The notes: a model not told the origin generated them from the letters alone. A stretch of 42,194 nucleotides of DNA from Fidelibacterota bacterium (GCA_029938045.1 JAPYOT010000004.1:12721-54914); one strand, 5' to 3'; counted from the first letter of the stretch, positions 34,387 through 42,194 are shown. Numbers and translations: made by a program.

Positions 34387-35394
34387 ATGAAAATTGATAT
34401 ACATACCCATATACTTCCAAAAGAATGGCCAAATCTTAAAGAAAAGTACGGTTATGGCGGTTGGATTCATTTGGAGCACGACCATACTGGCTGCGCACGC
34501 ATGATGAAGGATGAACAATTTTTCAGAGAGGTTGAATCCAATTTATGGGATCCCGGTGTACGGACAAAAGAATGCAGTGTGCACGGCGTTGATATCCAAG
34601 TGCTTTCAACAGTACCGGTTATGTTCAGTTATTGGGCAAAACCAAAAGATACTTTGGATATATCTAAATTACTTAATGACCATATTGCCGAAACTGTATC
34701 CAATTCGCCTAATCAATTTATAGGTCTGGGAACAATCCCCATGCAAGATACCGATTTAGCAATTGGCGAACTTGAACGATGCATCAACGAATTAGGTTTA
34801 TCTGGTGTACAAATTGGGTCCAATATCAATGGGATGAATCTGAATGATGAATCATTATTTCCGATATTCGAAGCATTATCCGATTTAAATGGAGCTCTTT
34901 TTGTGCACCCATGGAATATAATGGGAAAGGAAACCATGGCTAAATATTGGCTTCCCTGGCTGGTGGGCATGCCTGCGGAAACGAGCCGGGCCATTTGCTC
35001 AATGATATTTGGGGGAATTTTTGAACGTTTGCCAAAATTGCGAGTTGCATTTGCCCATGGTGGCGGATCTTTTCCAGCAACGATTGGGCGAATTCAACAC
35101 GGTTTCGACGCAAGGCCAGATTTATGTGCTGTTGATAATAAAATTGACCCAATTGACTATTTAGGAAAATTCTGGACCGATTCATTGGTGCATGATTTGG
35201 ATGCATTGGCATTTTTAATTAAAAAGTTAGGTGTGGATAAAATTGCACTTGGAACAGATTATCCATTTCCTCTTGGAGAATTGGTGCCGGGGGCACTCAT
35301 TGAATCGGGACCTTTATTAAAAGTCGAGAAAGAGAAAATGCTTTATTTAAATGCTTTAGATTGGCTTGGCATTACGAAAGAACGATTTAAATGA
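34387..35394 (+). CDS. nbaD: 2-amino-3-carboxymuconate-6-semialdehyde decarboxylase (ACMSD)
   Basis: A zinc amidohydrolase-fold enzyme that decarboxylates ACMS, diverting it from quinolinate (and NAD) into catabolism. The 335 residues begin MKIDIHTHILP, with the metal pair His6/His8. The next conserved His is in LFVHPWNIMG, a further His is in FAHGGGSFPATIGR, and the metal Asp is in LGTDYPFPLGE. Length and motifs fit ACMSD proper (human 336). A 31-base gap separates it from the dioxygenase gene, the largest inside the operon; its stop overlaps kynU (ATGA). Confidence 0.95.
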   Translation: MKIDIHTHILPKEWPNLKEKYGYGGWIHLEHDHTGCARMMKDEQFFREVESNLWDPGVRTKECSVHGVDIQVLSTVPVMFSYWAKPKDTLDISKLLNDHIAETVSNSPNQFIGLGTIPMQDTDLAIGELERCINELGLSGVQIGSNINGMNLNDESLFPIFEALSDLNGALFVHPWNIMGKETMAKYWLPWLVGMPAETSRAICSMIFGGIFERLPKLRVAFAHGGGSFPATIGRIQHGFDARPDLCAVDNKIDPIDYLGKFWTDSLVHDLDALAFLIKKLGVDKIALGTDYPFPLGELVPGALIESGPLLKVEKEKMLYLNALDWLGITKERFK

Positions 35395-36641
35395 TTTTTA
35401 AAAATTCCAAATTATTCGCGATTGAGTTAGATCAAAATGATCCATTAAAATCCTATAGAGACCAATTTTATTACCCCAAAGGTGAGAATGGGGAAGAAGT
35501 ATTGTATTTATGTGGGAATTCTTTAGGCCTTCAATCAAAATCCGTTCGACCCTTAGTAGAAACGGAATTAAATGTTTGGGCGAAAGATGGTGTTTTAGGT
35601 CAACACAGACGATGGGAAAAATTTCATGAAAAGCTAATGGCAAATTCTGCTCGGCTTGTGGGTGCAAATCCATCTGAAGTTGTGGTCATGAATGCGCTCA
35701 CAGTAAATATTAATTTATTATTAATCTCATTTTATCAGCCCACTAAAAATCGGCATAAAATCATGATCGAAAAAGGTGCTTTTCCCTCGGACCAATATGC
35801 GGTAGAATCTCATCTTGACCTTCATGGTTTTGATCCCAAAGATTCATTGATTGAATTAACCCCAAGAACGGGAGAGACCACACTTCGAACAGAAGATATC
35901 ATTGATACAATCAATGATCTTGGTGAAGAATTAGCCACAATTATTATGGGGGGCGTCAACTATTATACCGGTCAGGCTTTTGATATGGAAACCATCACAA
36001 AAGCGGGGAAATCTGTAGGTGCATTTGTTGGATTTGATTTGGCCCACGCAGCGGGGAATATCCACTTAAATCTCCATGAATGGAATGTGGACTTTGCTGC
36101 TTGGTGTACATATAAATACCTTTGCGCAGGACCGGGAGCACCATCTGGAATATTTGTAAATAAAAAGCATCATCATTGGACGGGGCCAAGGCTGGCTGGC
36201 TGGTGGGGTCAAAATAAACAAACACGGTTTGATATGGGGCCTGACTTCGATCCTATTCAAACGGTTGAAGGATGGCAGATAAGCAATGCGCCTGTATTAG
36301 GAATGGCGCCTTTATTGGCTTCTATGAAAATATATGATGATGTGGGTATGATTGCAATTTGTGATAAAAGTCAAAAAATGACCGGGTATATGGAATTTCT
36401 TCTGAAAGAGAATCTACCTGAAATCAACATCATTACCCCAAATGATCCTAATCAAAGGGGGTGCCAACTATCTTTAGTTATACCGGGAGGCAAAGCCATT
36501 TTTGAATCCATTTCCCAAAAGGGTATTGTCTGTGATTGGCGTGAGCCCAATGTCATCCGTGTCGCCCCCCATCCATTATATAACCAATATTCTGAAGTAT
36601 ACAACTTCGTTCAAATTATACTTCATACCATTCTTGGATAA
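35391..36641 (+). CDS. kynU: Kynureninase
   Basis: A PLP enzyme that splits (3-hydroxy)kynurenine into (3-hydroxy)anthranilate and alanine. The 416 residues show YLCGNSLGLQ at the N-terminus, the PLP Asp region VGFDLAHAAGN, Lys242 in WCTYKYLCAGPGAPSG as the Schiff-base lysine, and the later RLAGWWGQNK and QISNAPVLGMA motifs. Because a kynurenine 3-monooxygenase gene follows, 3-hydroxykynurenine is the likely substrate. The start overlaps the ACMSD stop, and the last 8 bases hold the putative TTG start of the monooxygenase. Confidence 0.95.
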   Translation: MIFKNSKLFAIELDQNDPLKSYRDQFYYPKGENGEEVLYLCGNSLGLQSKSVRPLVETELNVWAKDGVLGQHRRWEKFHEKLMANSARLVGANPSEVVVMNALTVNINLLLISFYQPTKNRHKIMIEKGAFPSDQYAVESHLDLHGFDPKDSLIELTPRTGETTLRTEDIIDTINDLGEELATIIMGGVNYYTGQAFDMETITKAGKSVGAFVGFDLAHAAGNIHLNLHEWNVDFAAWCTYKYLCAGPGAPSGIFVNKKHHHWTGPRLAGWWGQNKQTRFDMGPDFDPIQTVEGWQISNAPVLGMAPLLASMKIYDDVGMIAICDKSQKMTGYMEFLLKENLPEINIITPNDPNQRGCQLSLVIPGGKAIFESISQKGIVCDWREPNVIRVAPHPLYNQYSEVYNFVQIILHTILG

Positions 36642-37980
36642 AAAAACGATTACCCTCATTGGGGCTGGTCTCGCCGGACCCCTCATGGCAACTTATTTAG
36701 CGCAACAGGGATTTACCGTAGAGATATTTGAACGCCGTAATGATATGCGTAAGGTTAAGCTTTCATCCGGGAGATCTATAAACTTAGCCCTTTCAATTCG
36801 GGGAATACATGCACTGAAGGAAGTGGGGCTTTACGAAAAGATTGCACCCATAACGATTCCTATGAAAGGCCGTATGATTCATGATATGGATGGAAAAACA
36901 AATCTTCAACCTTATGGTCAACGGGATGCAGAGGTGATTTATTCTGTTTCCCGTGCACAATTGAATAAAGAATTGATGACATTTGCTGAGAGAACGGGAA
37001 ATGTCAGAATACATTTTAATCATGAACTTTCTTCTGTGGACCTTGATATGAATACACTTTCATTTATGCAGAAAAATAATGATAAAATTATTCAAAAAGA
37101 TTTTACCTGCGTAATGGGATGTGATGGCTCCGCATCAGTTCTTAGAGATGAAATAGTAAATAAAACAAAAGCTATGTATAAGGAAAAACCGTTGGGACAT
37201 GGATATAAAGAACTTCAGATTCTCCCTTCTAAAGATGGGCGTTTCCAGTTGGATAATCATGCACTACATATTTGGCCCCGCGGACAATTTATGCTTATTG
37301 CGCTTCCGAATATGGATAAAACTTTTACATGCACATTATTTCTTCCCATGACCGGCGAAGTAAGTTTTGATTCAATCGATACAGTGGAGAAAGTCATTGA
37401 ATTGTTTCAATTCCATTTTTCAGATGTTTTGGATTTCATGCCCACCTTATCCACAGATTTTCTCTCAAATCCCACAGGCGATTTGGCATCGATTTATTGC
37501 GACCCATGGCATTATAAAGATAAAGCAGCATTAATTGGAGATGCGGCCCATGCTGTTGTACCTTTTTTTGGACAGGGAATGAATGCTTCGTTTCAGGATT
37601 GTACTGTCATGAATAACTTGATTGGCGATTTTAGAGGATATTGGGGAGATATCTTTTCAAACTACTCTGAATTACACGTAAAAAACGGTCATGCCATTGC
37701 GGATATGGCTATCGAAAATTATATTGAAATGCGCGATCATGTGAATGATCCAAATTATCAAAAAAGAAGAAAGCTGGAATTAGAATTGGAAAAAAGATTT
37801 CCGGACAAATTTATTCCGCGTTATTCCATGGTATCATTTCATCAAATTCCATATAATGACATATATATAAGAGGGGAGAAGCAGTTTGCATTAATTGATA
37901 AATTATTAGAAATAGATTCTACCGGAGAATCTATTGATGAAATGCTTGTGAAAAACTATTTTCATGAAGAATTGGCGTGA
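36634..37980 (+). CDS. kmo: Kynurenine 3-monooxygenase, probable TTG start
   Basis: An FAD-dependent aromatic hydroxylase that converts kynurenine to 3-hydroxykynurenine with NADPH and O2. It shows the GxGxxG loop GAGLAGPL near the N-terminus, ERRNDMRK, SSGRSINLALS, the FAD-binding GDAAHAVVPFFGQGMNASFQDC and the family length (448 residues). The open frame runs far back into kynU (to 36502), but those residues are not KMO-like. The TTG at 36634 gives MDKKTITLIGAG, a normal start, and overlaps the kynU stop, so coupling is likely; there is no Shine-Dalgarno. I see no hydrophobic C-terminal anchor like that of the mitochondrial enzyme. Confidence 0.93.
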   Translation: MDKKTITLIGAGLAGPLMATYLAQQGFTVEIFERRNDMRKVKLSSGRSINLALSIRGIHALKEVGLYEKIAPITIPMKGRMIHDMDGKTNLQPYGQRDAEVIYSVSRAQLNKELMTFAERTGNVRIHFNHELSSVDLDMNTLSFMQKNNDKIIQKDFTCVMGCDGSASVLRDEIVNKTKAMYKEKPLGHGYKELQILPSKDGRFQLDNHALHIWPRGQFMLIALPNMDKTFTCTLFLPMTGEVSFDSIDTVEKVIELFQFHFSDVLDFMPTLSTDFLSNPTGDLASIYCDPWHYKDKAALIGDAAHAVVPFFGQGMNASFQDCTVMNNLIGDFRGYWGDIFSNYSELHVKNGHAIADMAIENYIEMRDHVNDPNYQKRRKLELELEKRFPDKFIPRYSMVSFHQIPYNDIYIRGEKQFALIDKLLEIDSTGESIDEMLVKNYFHEELA

Positions 37981-38007
37981 GTATAATTGCTCAGGCATTA
38001 CGCCAAT
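37971..38007 (+). terminator. Hairpin at the end of the kynurenine operon
   Basis: ATTGGCGT (37971-37978), covering the kmo stop region, is exactly inverted as ACGCCAAT (38000-38007); an inner TGAG/CTCA pair can extend it. There is no T tract, so it may stabilise the transcript or end it with Rho rather than be a classical terminator. Confidence 0.35.
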
Positions 38008-38088
38008 ATAGAACTTTCATTATTAATCGGCCACGCAATCGGTAGGGATGGATACTGTACTGCATCTCGACAAAAGAAACCAATTGAG

Positions 38089-38119
38089 TTGTTATTTCAA
38101 ATAGTTAAATAGTTATAAT
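38089..38119 (+). promoter_or_regulatory. Candidate promoter of tRNA-Arg
   Basis: TTGTTA (38089-38094) and a consensus TATAAT (38114-38119) with 19 bases between, ending 14 bases before the tRNA. The -10 is perfect; the spacing is slightly long. Apart from the operon-end hairpin, the rest of the 153-base gap after kmo shows nothing recognisable. Confidence 0.4.
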
Positions 38120-38133
38120 TTTACCTCTTGTAT

Positions 38134-38207
38134 GCGCCCGTAGCTCAGCTGGATAGAGCGCTTGCCTCCGGAGCAAGAGGTCACAGGTTCGAATCCTGTC
38201 GGGCGTA
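38134..38207 (+). tRNA. tRNA-Arg (anticodon CCG)
   Basis: The acceptor GCGCCCG (38134-38140) pairs with CGGGCGT (38200-38206; the outer pair is G-U), discriminator A. The anticodon stem CTTGC/GCAAG holds CTCCGGA with CCG at 38168-38170, reading CGG. The T-arm ACAGG-TTCGAAT-CCTGT is normal. CCA is not encoded. Confidence 0.96.
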
Positions 38208-38214
38208 CATCCTT

Positions 38215-38250
38215 GCCTGACCATCGTAGAGAAACGAAGTTAGTTCAGGC
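38215..38250 (+). other. Hairpin between tRNA-Arg and cutA
   Basis: GCCTGA (38215-38220) and TCAGGC (38245-38250) are exact inverted repeats, with a second inner pair TCGT (38224-38227)/ACGA (38234-38237). There is no T tract. It may mark the tRNA 3' processing region or the cutA leader. Confidence 0.3.
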
Positions 38251-38275
38251 TACAATATGTCAATAGGTTAAAGAT

Positions 38276-38590
38276 ATGAATCCAGTACTCATTTATAGCA
38301 CTACTGATTCTCTGAAGGAAGCCAGAACCATTGGCAACGAATTGGTGAAGAATAAACTAGCAGCCTGTGTGAATATTATTCCAAATGTTGAATCTATATA
38401 TAATTGGCAAAATGAGCTACACCAGGATTCGGAGTTTTTACTCATGATCAAGACAGATGCAAAATTTAAAAATGACATTCAAAATATGTTTGAAAAAAAC
38501 CATTCGTATGATTTGCCCGAATTAATTATGGTTAACATCCAAGATAGTAGTGCTGCTTACCTCAGGTGGATGCAGGAAAACATTGGATAA
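38276..38590 (+). CDS. cutA: CutA family divalent-cation tolerance protein
   Basis: A 104-residue ferredoxin-like protein that forms very stable trimers. CutA was linked to copper tolerance in E. coli, but the true function is unsettled. The family motifs are LIYSTTDSLKEARTIGNELVKNKLAACVNIIPNVESIYNW, then LLMIKTDAKF, and HSYDLPELIMVNI near the end. The Cys in AACVNI is the conserved one. It is followed after 15 bases by the channel gene and may be cotranscribed with it. Confidence 0.94.
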   Translation: MNPVLIYSTTDSLKEARTIGNELVKNKLAACVNIIPNVESIYNWQNELHQDSEFLLMIKTDAKFKNDIQNMFEKNHSYDLPELIMVNIQDSSAAYLRWMQENIG

Positions 38591-38605
38591 AATTGGAACC
38601 TAAAA

Positions 38606-39601
38606 ATGTTTCAAGGTAAAAAAGTAAAATATTTACTATATTTTGGTGCGATTGTCGCCATCGGCTCGGGGGGTTTTTATATAATAGGCGGAGATGAGTG
38701 GAGTATCATTGACAGTATTTACATGACGATAATTACCCTTTCCACGGTTGGATTTGGTGAAGTTTATCCATTATCAGATTTAGGGAAACTTTGGACAGTT
38801 ATAGTTATTATTTTTGGTGTAAGCGGCTTTGCCGCTATTGTATATGAATTGGGTGCAGAATTAATTCAAATGAATACGTATCGGAGTCGAACTATGCGAA
38901 AAAAAATATCAAAACTTAAATCACACTATATTATTTGCGGGTACGGTAGAATGGGCGCCGTCATTGCAGGTGAATTGTATAAAAAAGGGATTCCATTCGT
39001 CATTGTTGAAATCAATGAATCCAAAATAAATATAATTCAAGATATTGGGTATATGCACATTCATGGCGATGCAACAATGGACGACATTCTTATAGAAGCG
39101 GGAATAGAAGGATGTGAAGGAATCGTCGTTGTGCTGGAAAATGATCAGGACAATCTTTTTGTCACCATGTCATCGCGAAACCTAAACAAAGACGCATATA
39201 TTATCAGCCGATGCGCTCTTCATGATACGGGGAAAAAACTTAAGCGTGCCGGAGCAAATAAGGTTGTAAATCCTTATATCACTGGTGGGCATCGAATGGC
39301 AGAATTATTGATTAGTCCCTTTGTTGAAGATACGGTATCTCTTGAAACTCCCAATGATATGGCTGTCGACTTTTCATTAGAAGAATTTGCTGTTGAGGGT
39401 TTATCTACATGCAATGGGAAGACAATTGCTGAAACCAAATTAAGAGAAGACTATGGGTTATTGATAGTTGCTATTTCTAATGTCAATGGAGAGACAGAAT
39501 TAAATCCTGGATCTGAAAAACGATTATTATCAGCGCAAAAGATAATGATAATAGGGTCACAAGAGAATCTCACCCGTTTTAAAGAAGATATGCTGAATTG
39601 A
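38606..39601 (+). CDS. Two-helix K+ channel with RCK (TrkA) module
   Basis: A 331-residue inner-membrane potassium channel of the MthK/Kch type. TM1 is about residues 8-26; then a pore helix and selectivity filter in TLSTVGFGEVYP, where GFG replaces the more common GYG; TM2 is about residues 61-83. A cytosolic RCK-N domain begins at about 108 with the Rossmann motif IICGYGRMGAVIAG, followed by the nucleotide-site GDAT and an RCK-C (TrkA-C) domain from about 240 to the end. It is probably gated by a ligand (Ca2+, nucleotide or similar) at the RCK ring. It is convergent with leuS. Confidence 0.9.
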   Translation: MFQGKKVKYLLYFGAIVAIGSGGFYIIGGDEWSIIDSIYMTIITLSTVGFGEVYPLSDLGKLWTVIVIIFGVSGFAAIVYELGAELIQMNTYRSRTMRKKISKLKSHYIICGYGRMGAVIAGELYKKGIPFVIVEINESKINIIQDIGYMHIHGDATMDDILIEAGIEGCEGIVVVLENDQDNLFVTMSSRNLNKDAYIISRCALHDTGKKLKRAGANKVVNPYITGGHRMAELLISPFVEDTVSLETPNDMAVDFSLEEFAVEGLSTCNGKTIAETKLREDYGLLIVAISNVNGETELNPGSEKRLLSAQKIMIIGSQENLTRFKEDMLN

Positions 39602-39604
39602 TGT

Positions 39605-39646
39605 ATAATATATATTATGTATAATATGATATTTAACAGAATATCA
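39605..39646. terminator. Palindromic region between the convergent channel and leuS genes
   Basis: A perfect 14-base palindrome ATAATATATATTAT (39605-39618) is followed by TGATATT/AATATCA (39627-39633 and 39640-39646), the latter covering the leuS stop. TGTATAATAT occurs twice (39602-39611, 39618-39627). This short shared spacer is the only place for both transcripts to end, so a bidirectional terminator is a reasonable reading, although there is no GC-rich stem. Confidence 0.35.
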
Positions 39647-42061
39647 CTTAACGACAAGATTGACCAATCTTCCCTTCACATATATCTCTTTTACAATTTC
39701 CTTCTCTTCTAAGTACCTAATTATTTTTGAATCAGCTTTCGCGAATTGTTTTATATCCTTTTCTTCCATGTTTAGATCTACTTCAATTTCCGATCTTCGT
39801 TTTCCATTGATTTGAACCGCTAATTTTAACTTATCAGATAGAATTAGATTTTCATCATAATTCGGCCAGTCATTAAAAGTAAGTTCAGATTCATTTCCTG
39901 ATAATTCCCATAACTCTTGGGCTAAATGCGGCATAAATGGGTTCATTAATACAATAAAAGTTTTAATAATATCTATATTGATTGTTTCAAGTCCATGTAT
40001 ATGATTGATGAAAATCATAAATTCCGATACACATGTGTTAAATTGGAGATTCTCAATATTATGGGACACACGTTTAATCATATTATGTAAATAACGCAGT
40101 GTTTCTTTAGTCGGTTCATCATCAGTTACTATATGTGATAATTCGCCCTCATTAGTTATCAGTAACGCCCATAATTTTTTAATAAACCTGGAACATCCCT
40201 GCAATCCAGTTGAACTCCAGGGTTTAGCCTTATCTAATGGCCCCATAAACATCTCATACAAGCGCATAGCGTCCGCGCCGTGTGCATTAACCGTATCATC
40301 GGGGTTTATCACATTTCCGCGGGATTTACTCATTTTTGACCCATCATGACCCAATATCATGCCCTGATTAAAGAGTCTTTTGAAGGGTTCCTTTGTTGAT
40401 ACAAATCCTAAATCATATAGTACATGATGCCAGAATCGTGAATAAAGTAAATGGAGAACTGCATGTTCTGCGCCTCCTACATATAAATCCACCGGCATCC
40501 AGTACGCTTCTTTCGACTTATCCCAAGCATTTACAATATTATTTGGGTCAATATACCTTAAAAAGTACCAACACGATCCGGCCCATTGCGGCATGGTATT
40601 TGTTTCCCTAAGTCCTATTATTGTTCCACTATCATCTTTAACTTCAACCCATTCTGGGATAGTAGATAATGGTGATTCTCCTGTACCGGATGGTTCATAT
40701 TTTTCTATTTTAGGTAGTTCAAGCGGTAACTCTGATTCATCCAGGGGAATGGTTTTACCATCCTTATGAATAATCGGTATGGGTTCACCCCAGTAACGCT
40801 GGCGAGAAAATAACCAATCACGCAGTTTGTATTGGATGGCCTTCTCTCCCAACTCATTTTCTTCTAACCAGGAAATGATTTTTGTTTTTGCACCATTAAT
40901 ATCTAACCCATTGAGAAAATCACTATTGATAGCGACCCCATCTCCAATATATGCTTCTCCAGCAAAATCGGTTGGAGTCTTTACCGTCCGAATAATGGGT
41001 AAATCGAATTCCTTTGCAAAGTCCCAATCTCTCTGATCTTGTCCCGGGACAGCCATGATAGCACCTGTACCGTAACTCATGATTACATAATCCGATATCC
41101 ATATGGGAATTTCTTTCCCATTCACCGGATTAATCGCATTGGCGCCCAGATAAACACCTGTTTTTTCTTTATTCAGGTCGGTTCGATCCAAATCAGATTT
41201 CTTGGAAGCGATATCTATATATTCGTGTACTGCAGATTTTTGATCATTAGTTACCAGGTCTTTTACCCAGGGATGCTCTGGTGCCATGACCATATATGTG
41301 GCGCCAAACAGTGTGTCGGGTCGAGTGGTAAATACGCCTAATTTTTTATTTATCGATGGGATATGGAATTGAACGTTGGCACCTGTCGAACGGCCAATCC
41401 AATTTCGCTGCAATTCCTTCACACTGTGCGGCCAGTCAAGATCATCCAATCCATCTAATAAAGAGTCAGCGTATTTGGTGATTTTCAGCATCCATTGGCG
41501 CATGGGTACTCGAATAACAGGGTGTCCACCAATTTCCGACTTGCCATCTACCACTTCTTCATTGGCCAGAACTGCTTTTAACTCTGGGCACCAGTTCACC
41601 GGTACCTCTGCTTCGTACGCTAAACCCTTTTTATAAAGCTGGAGAAAAATCCATTGGGTCCATTTAACATAATTGGTGTCAGTGGTATTGATTTCCCTAT
41701 CCCAATCATAAGAGAACCCCAACATGTCAATTTGTCGGCGAAAATTCTTTATATTATTTTTTATTGTAACAGATGGATGTGTACCGGTTTTGATTGCATA
41801 TTGTTCTGCGGGCAAACCAAAAGCATCCCACCCCATTGGATGCAAAACATTGTAGCCTTTATGGCGTTTATATCTTGCAACAATATCCGTGGCAATATAA
41901 CCCAGTGGGTGCCCTACGTGGAGACCGGCTCCGGATGGGTAGGGAAACATATCCAAGACATAATACTTCGGCTTTTCGGAATGATCATCAGCGCGAAATA
42001 TTTTATTATCTTGCCAATAATCCTGCCACTTTTTCTCTATCTTTTTATGATTGTATGCCAT
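39644..42061 (-). CDS. leuS: Leucyl-tRNA synthetase
   Basis: A class I synthetase that charges tRNA-Leu. The 805 residues contain the HIGH-type motif in YPSGAGLHVGHPLGY near residue 40, a CP1 editing domain with the TTRPDTLFGATYMV motif, the tryptophan/aromatic-rich RDWLFSRQRYWGEPIP, KMSKSRG as the KMSKS motif, the HGADAMRLYEMFMGP segment, and a C-terminal anticodon-binding helical domain ending with the KEIYVKGRLVNLVVK tail. It is somewhat shorter than E. coli LeuRS (860). It lies downstream of tRNA-Pro on the same strand and is convergent with the channel gene. Confidence 0.96.
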   Translation of the reverse strand: MAYNHKKIEKKWQDYWQDNKIFRADDHSEKPKYYVLDMFPYPSGAGLHVGHPLGYIATDIVARYKRHKGYNVLHPMGWDAFGLPAEQYAIKTGTHPSVTIKNNIKNFRRQIDMLGFSYDWDREINTTDTNYVKWTQWIFLQLYKKGLAYEAEVPVNWCPELKAVLANEEVVDGKSEIGGHPVIRVPMRQWMLKITKYADSLLDGLDDLDWPHSVKELQRNWIGRSTGANVQFHIPSINKKLGVFTTRPDTLFGATYMVMAPEHPWVKDLVTNDQKSAVHEYIDIASKKSDLDRTDLNKEKTGVYLGANAINPVNGKEIPIWISDYVIMSYGTGAIMAVPGQDQRDWDFAKEFDLPIIRTVKTPTDFAGEAYIGDGVAINSDFLNGLDINGAKTKIISWLEENELGEKAIQYKLRDWLFSRQRYWGEPIPIIHKDGKTIPLDESELPLELPKIEKYEPSGTGESPLSTIPEWVEVKDDSGTIIGLRETNTMPQWAGSCWYFLRYIDPNNIVNAWDKSKEAYWMPVDLYVGGAEHAVLHLLYSRFWHHVLYDLGFVSTKEPFKRLFNQGMILGHDGSKMSKSRGNVINPDDTVNAHGADAMRLYEMFMGPLDKAKPWSSTGLQGCSRFIKKLWALLITNEGELSHIVTDDEPTKETLRYLHNMIKRVSHNIENLQFNTCVSEFMIFINHIHGLETINIDIIKTFIVLMNPFMPHLAQELWELSGNESELTFNDWPNYDENLILSDKLKLAVQINGKRRSEIEVDLNMEEKDIKQFAKADSKIIRYLEEKEIVKEIYVKGRLVNLVVK

Positions 42062-42094
42062 ATTTAATTAGTCAGTCTATTCCGTAATTATATA

Positions 42095-42151
42095 TTGTCG
42101 GGGTGATCCCGATTGTATCGGGAAGACCTCATCTGTATTTTGTCGGGGTGA
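42095..42151. repeat. 12-base direct repeat of the tRNA-Pro 3' end
   Basis: TTGTCGGGGTGA occurs at 42095-42106 and again at 42140-42151, where it is the acceptor end (minus strand) of tRNA-Pro. The copy near leuS is followed by a different sequence and looks like the remnant of a duplicated tRNA end. Confidence 0.55.
42107..42123 (-). other. Small perfect hairpin between tRNA-Pro and leuS
   Basis: TCCCGAT (42107-42113) and ATCGGGA (42117-42123) are exact inverted repeats with a 3-base loop. It lies in the leader of leuS, 46 bases from its ATG, and 20 bases from the tRNA. It could end the tRNA transcript or separate the two transcripts, but a T run is lacking. Confidence 0.35.
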
Positions 42152-42194
42152 GAGGATTTGAACCTCCGACCTCGTCGTCCCGAACGACGCGCGC
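42143..42194 (-). tRNA. tRNA-Pro (anticodon CGG), cut by window end
   Basis: On the minus strand the 3' part reads the anticodon stem CGTCG/CGACG with loop TTCGGGA (anticodon CGG, reading CCG), the T-arm GGAGG-TTCAAAT-CCTCT and the acceptor CACCCCG with discriminator A at 42143. The D-arm and 5' acceptor strand lie beyond the window. CCA is not encoded. Confidence 0.88.

Noticed and set aside
36502-36633. Upstream extension of the kmo reading frame inside kynU
   Set aside because: The residues are not KMO-like and come from the out-of-frame reading of conserved kynU sequence.
41654-42067. 137-codon plus-strand frame opposite leuS
   Set aside because: It is a shadow of the catalytic domain of leucyl-tRNA synthetase; the Cys/Ile-rich composition and lack of motifs argue against a gene.

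Overview
The window is a dense, low-GC (AT-rich by eye) bacterial chromosome segment. It holds 40 protein genes, one of them cut by the left edge, and four single tRNA genes, the last cut by the right edge. I see no insertion sequence, prophage, CRISPR array or rRNA. Many genes lack a clear Shine-Dalgarno site and lipoproteins are frequent. Gene order (rsmD-coaD, thrS-infC-rpmI-rplT-pheS-pheT-zapA) and a kynurenine operon of the kind I associate with Bacteroidota and related phyla suggest the FCB superphylum. A marine lineage such as Candidatus Marinimicrobia or a Bacteroidota relative is my best guess, but this is inference and not proof.

Layout, left to right. Positions 2-5548 carry a truncated membrane protein, rsmD, coaD, an FmdB zinc ribbon, NADP-type icd, obgE and dprA, then tRNA-Ser(GCT). 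Positions 5790-9635 are an accessory patch: a six-helix membrane protein, an M28 peptidase lipoprotein, BolA, a DUF1232-like protein, a tiny zinc ribbon and a PEGA-domain protein, on mixed strands. Positions 9673-15340 hold a TPR lipoprotein, pyrK-pyrD, an RlpA-like lipoprotein, a diacylglycerol-kinase-family lipid kinase and cdsA. Positions 15485-21331 begin with a two-gene lysine catabolic unit (ALDH7-type aminoadipate-semialdehyde dehydrogenase and lysine 6-aminotransferase), followed almost without gaps by rsmI, tmk and an S41 peptidase. After tRNA-Val(GAC) come thrS, infC (apparently starting at AUC), rpmI, rplT, pheS, pheT, zapA and folD (to 29258).

The most striking region is 29320-37980: nine tightly packed or overlapping genes that encode tryptophan breakdown through kynurenine, 3-hydroxykynurenine, 3-hydroxyanthranilate, aminocarboxymuconate semialdehyde and aminomuconate. 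They are a cyclase-family putative formamidase, an animal-type tryptophan 2,3-dioxygenase, an atypical SDR of unknown role, an ALDH8-like aminomuconate-semialdehyde dehydrogenase, a RidA-like aminomuconate deaminase, 3-hydroxyanthranilate dioxygenase, ACMSD, kynureninase and kynurenine 3-monooxygenase. The order is not the order of the reactions. Because ACMSD and the enzymes after it are present, the operon looks catabolic rather than made for NAD synthesis. The SDR is the one gene without an assigned step and is the best candidate for new biochemistry.

The right end (38134-42194) carries tRNA-Arg(CCG), cutA, a two-helix K+ channel with an RCK module, leuS on the minus strand, and a partial tRNA-Pro(CGG) on the minus strand. 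Every stretch between genes is shorter than 300 bases. Such stretches hold candidate promoters and hairpins, listed individually.
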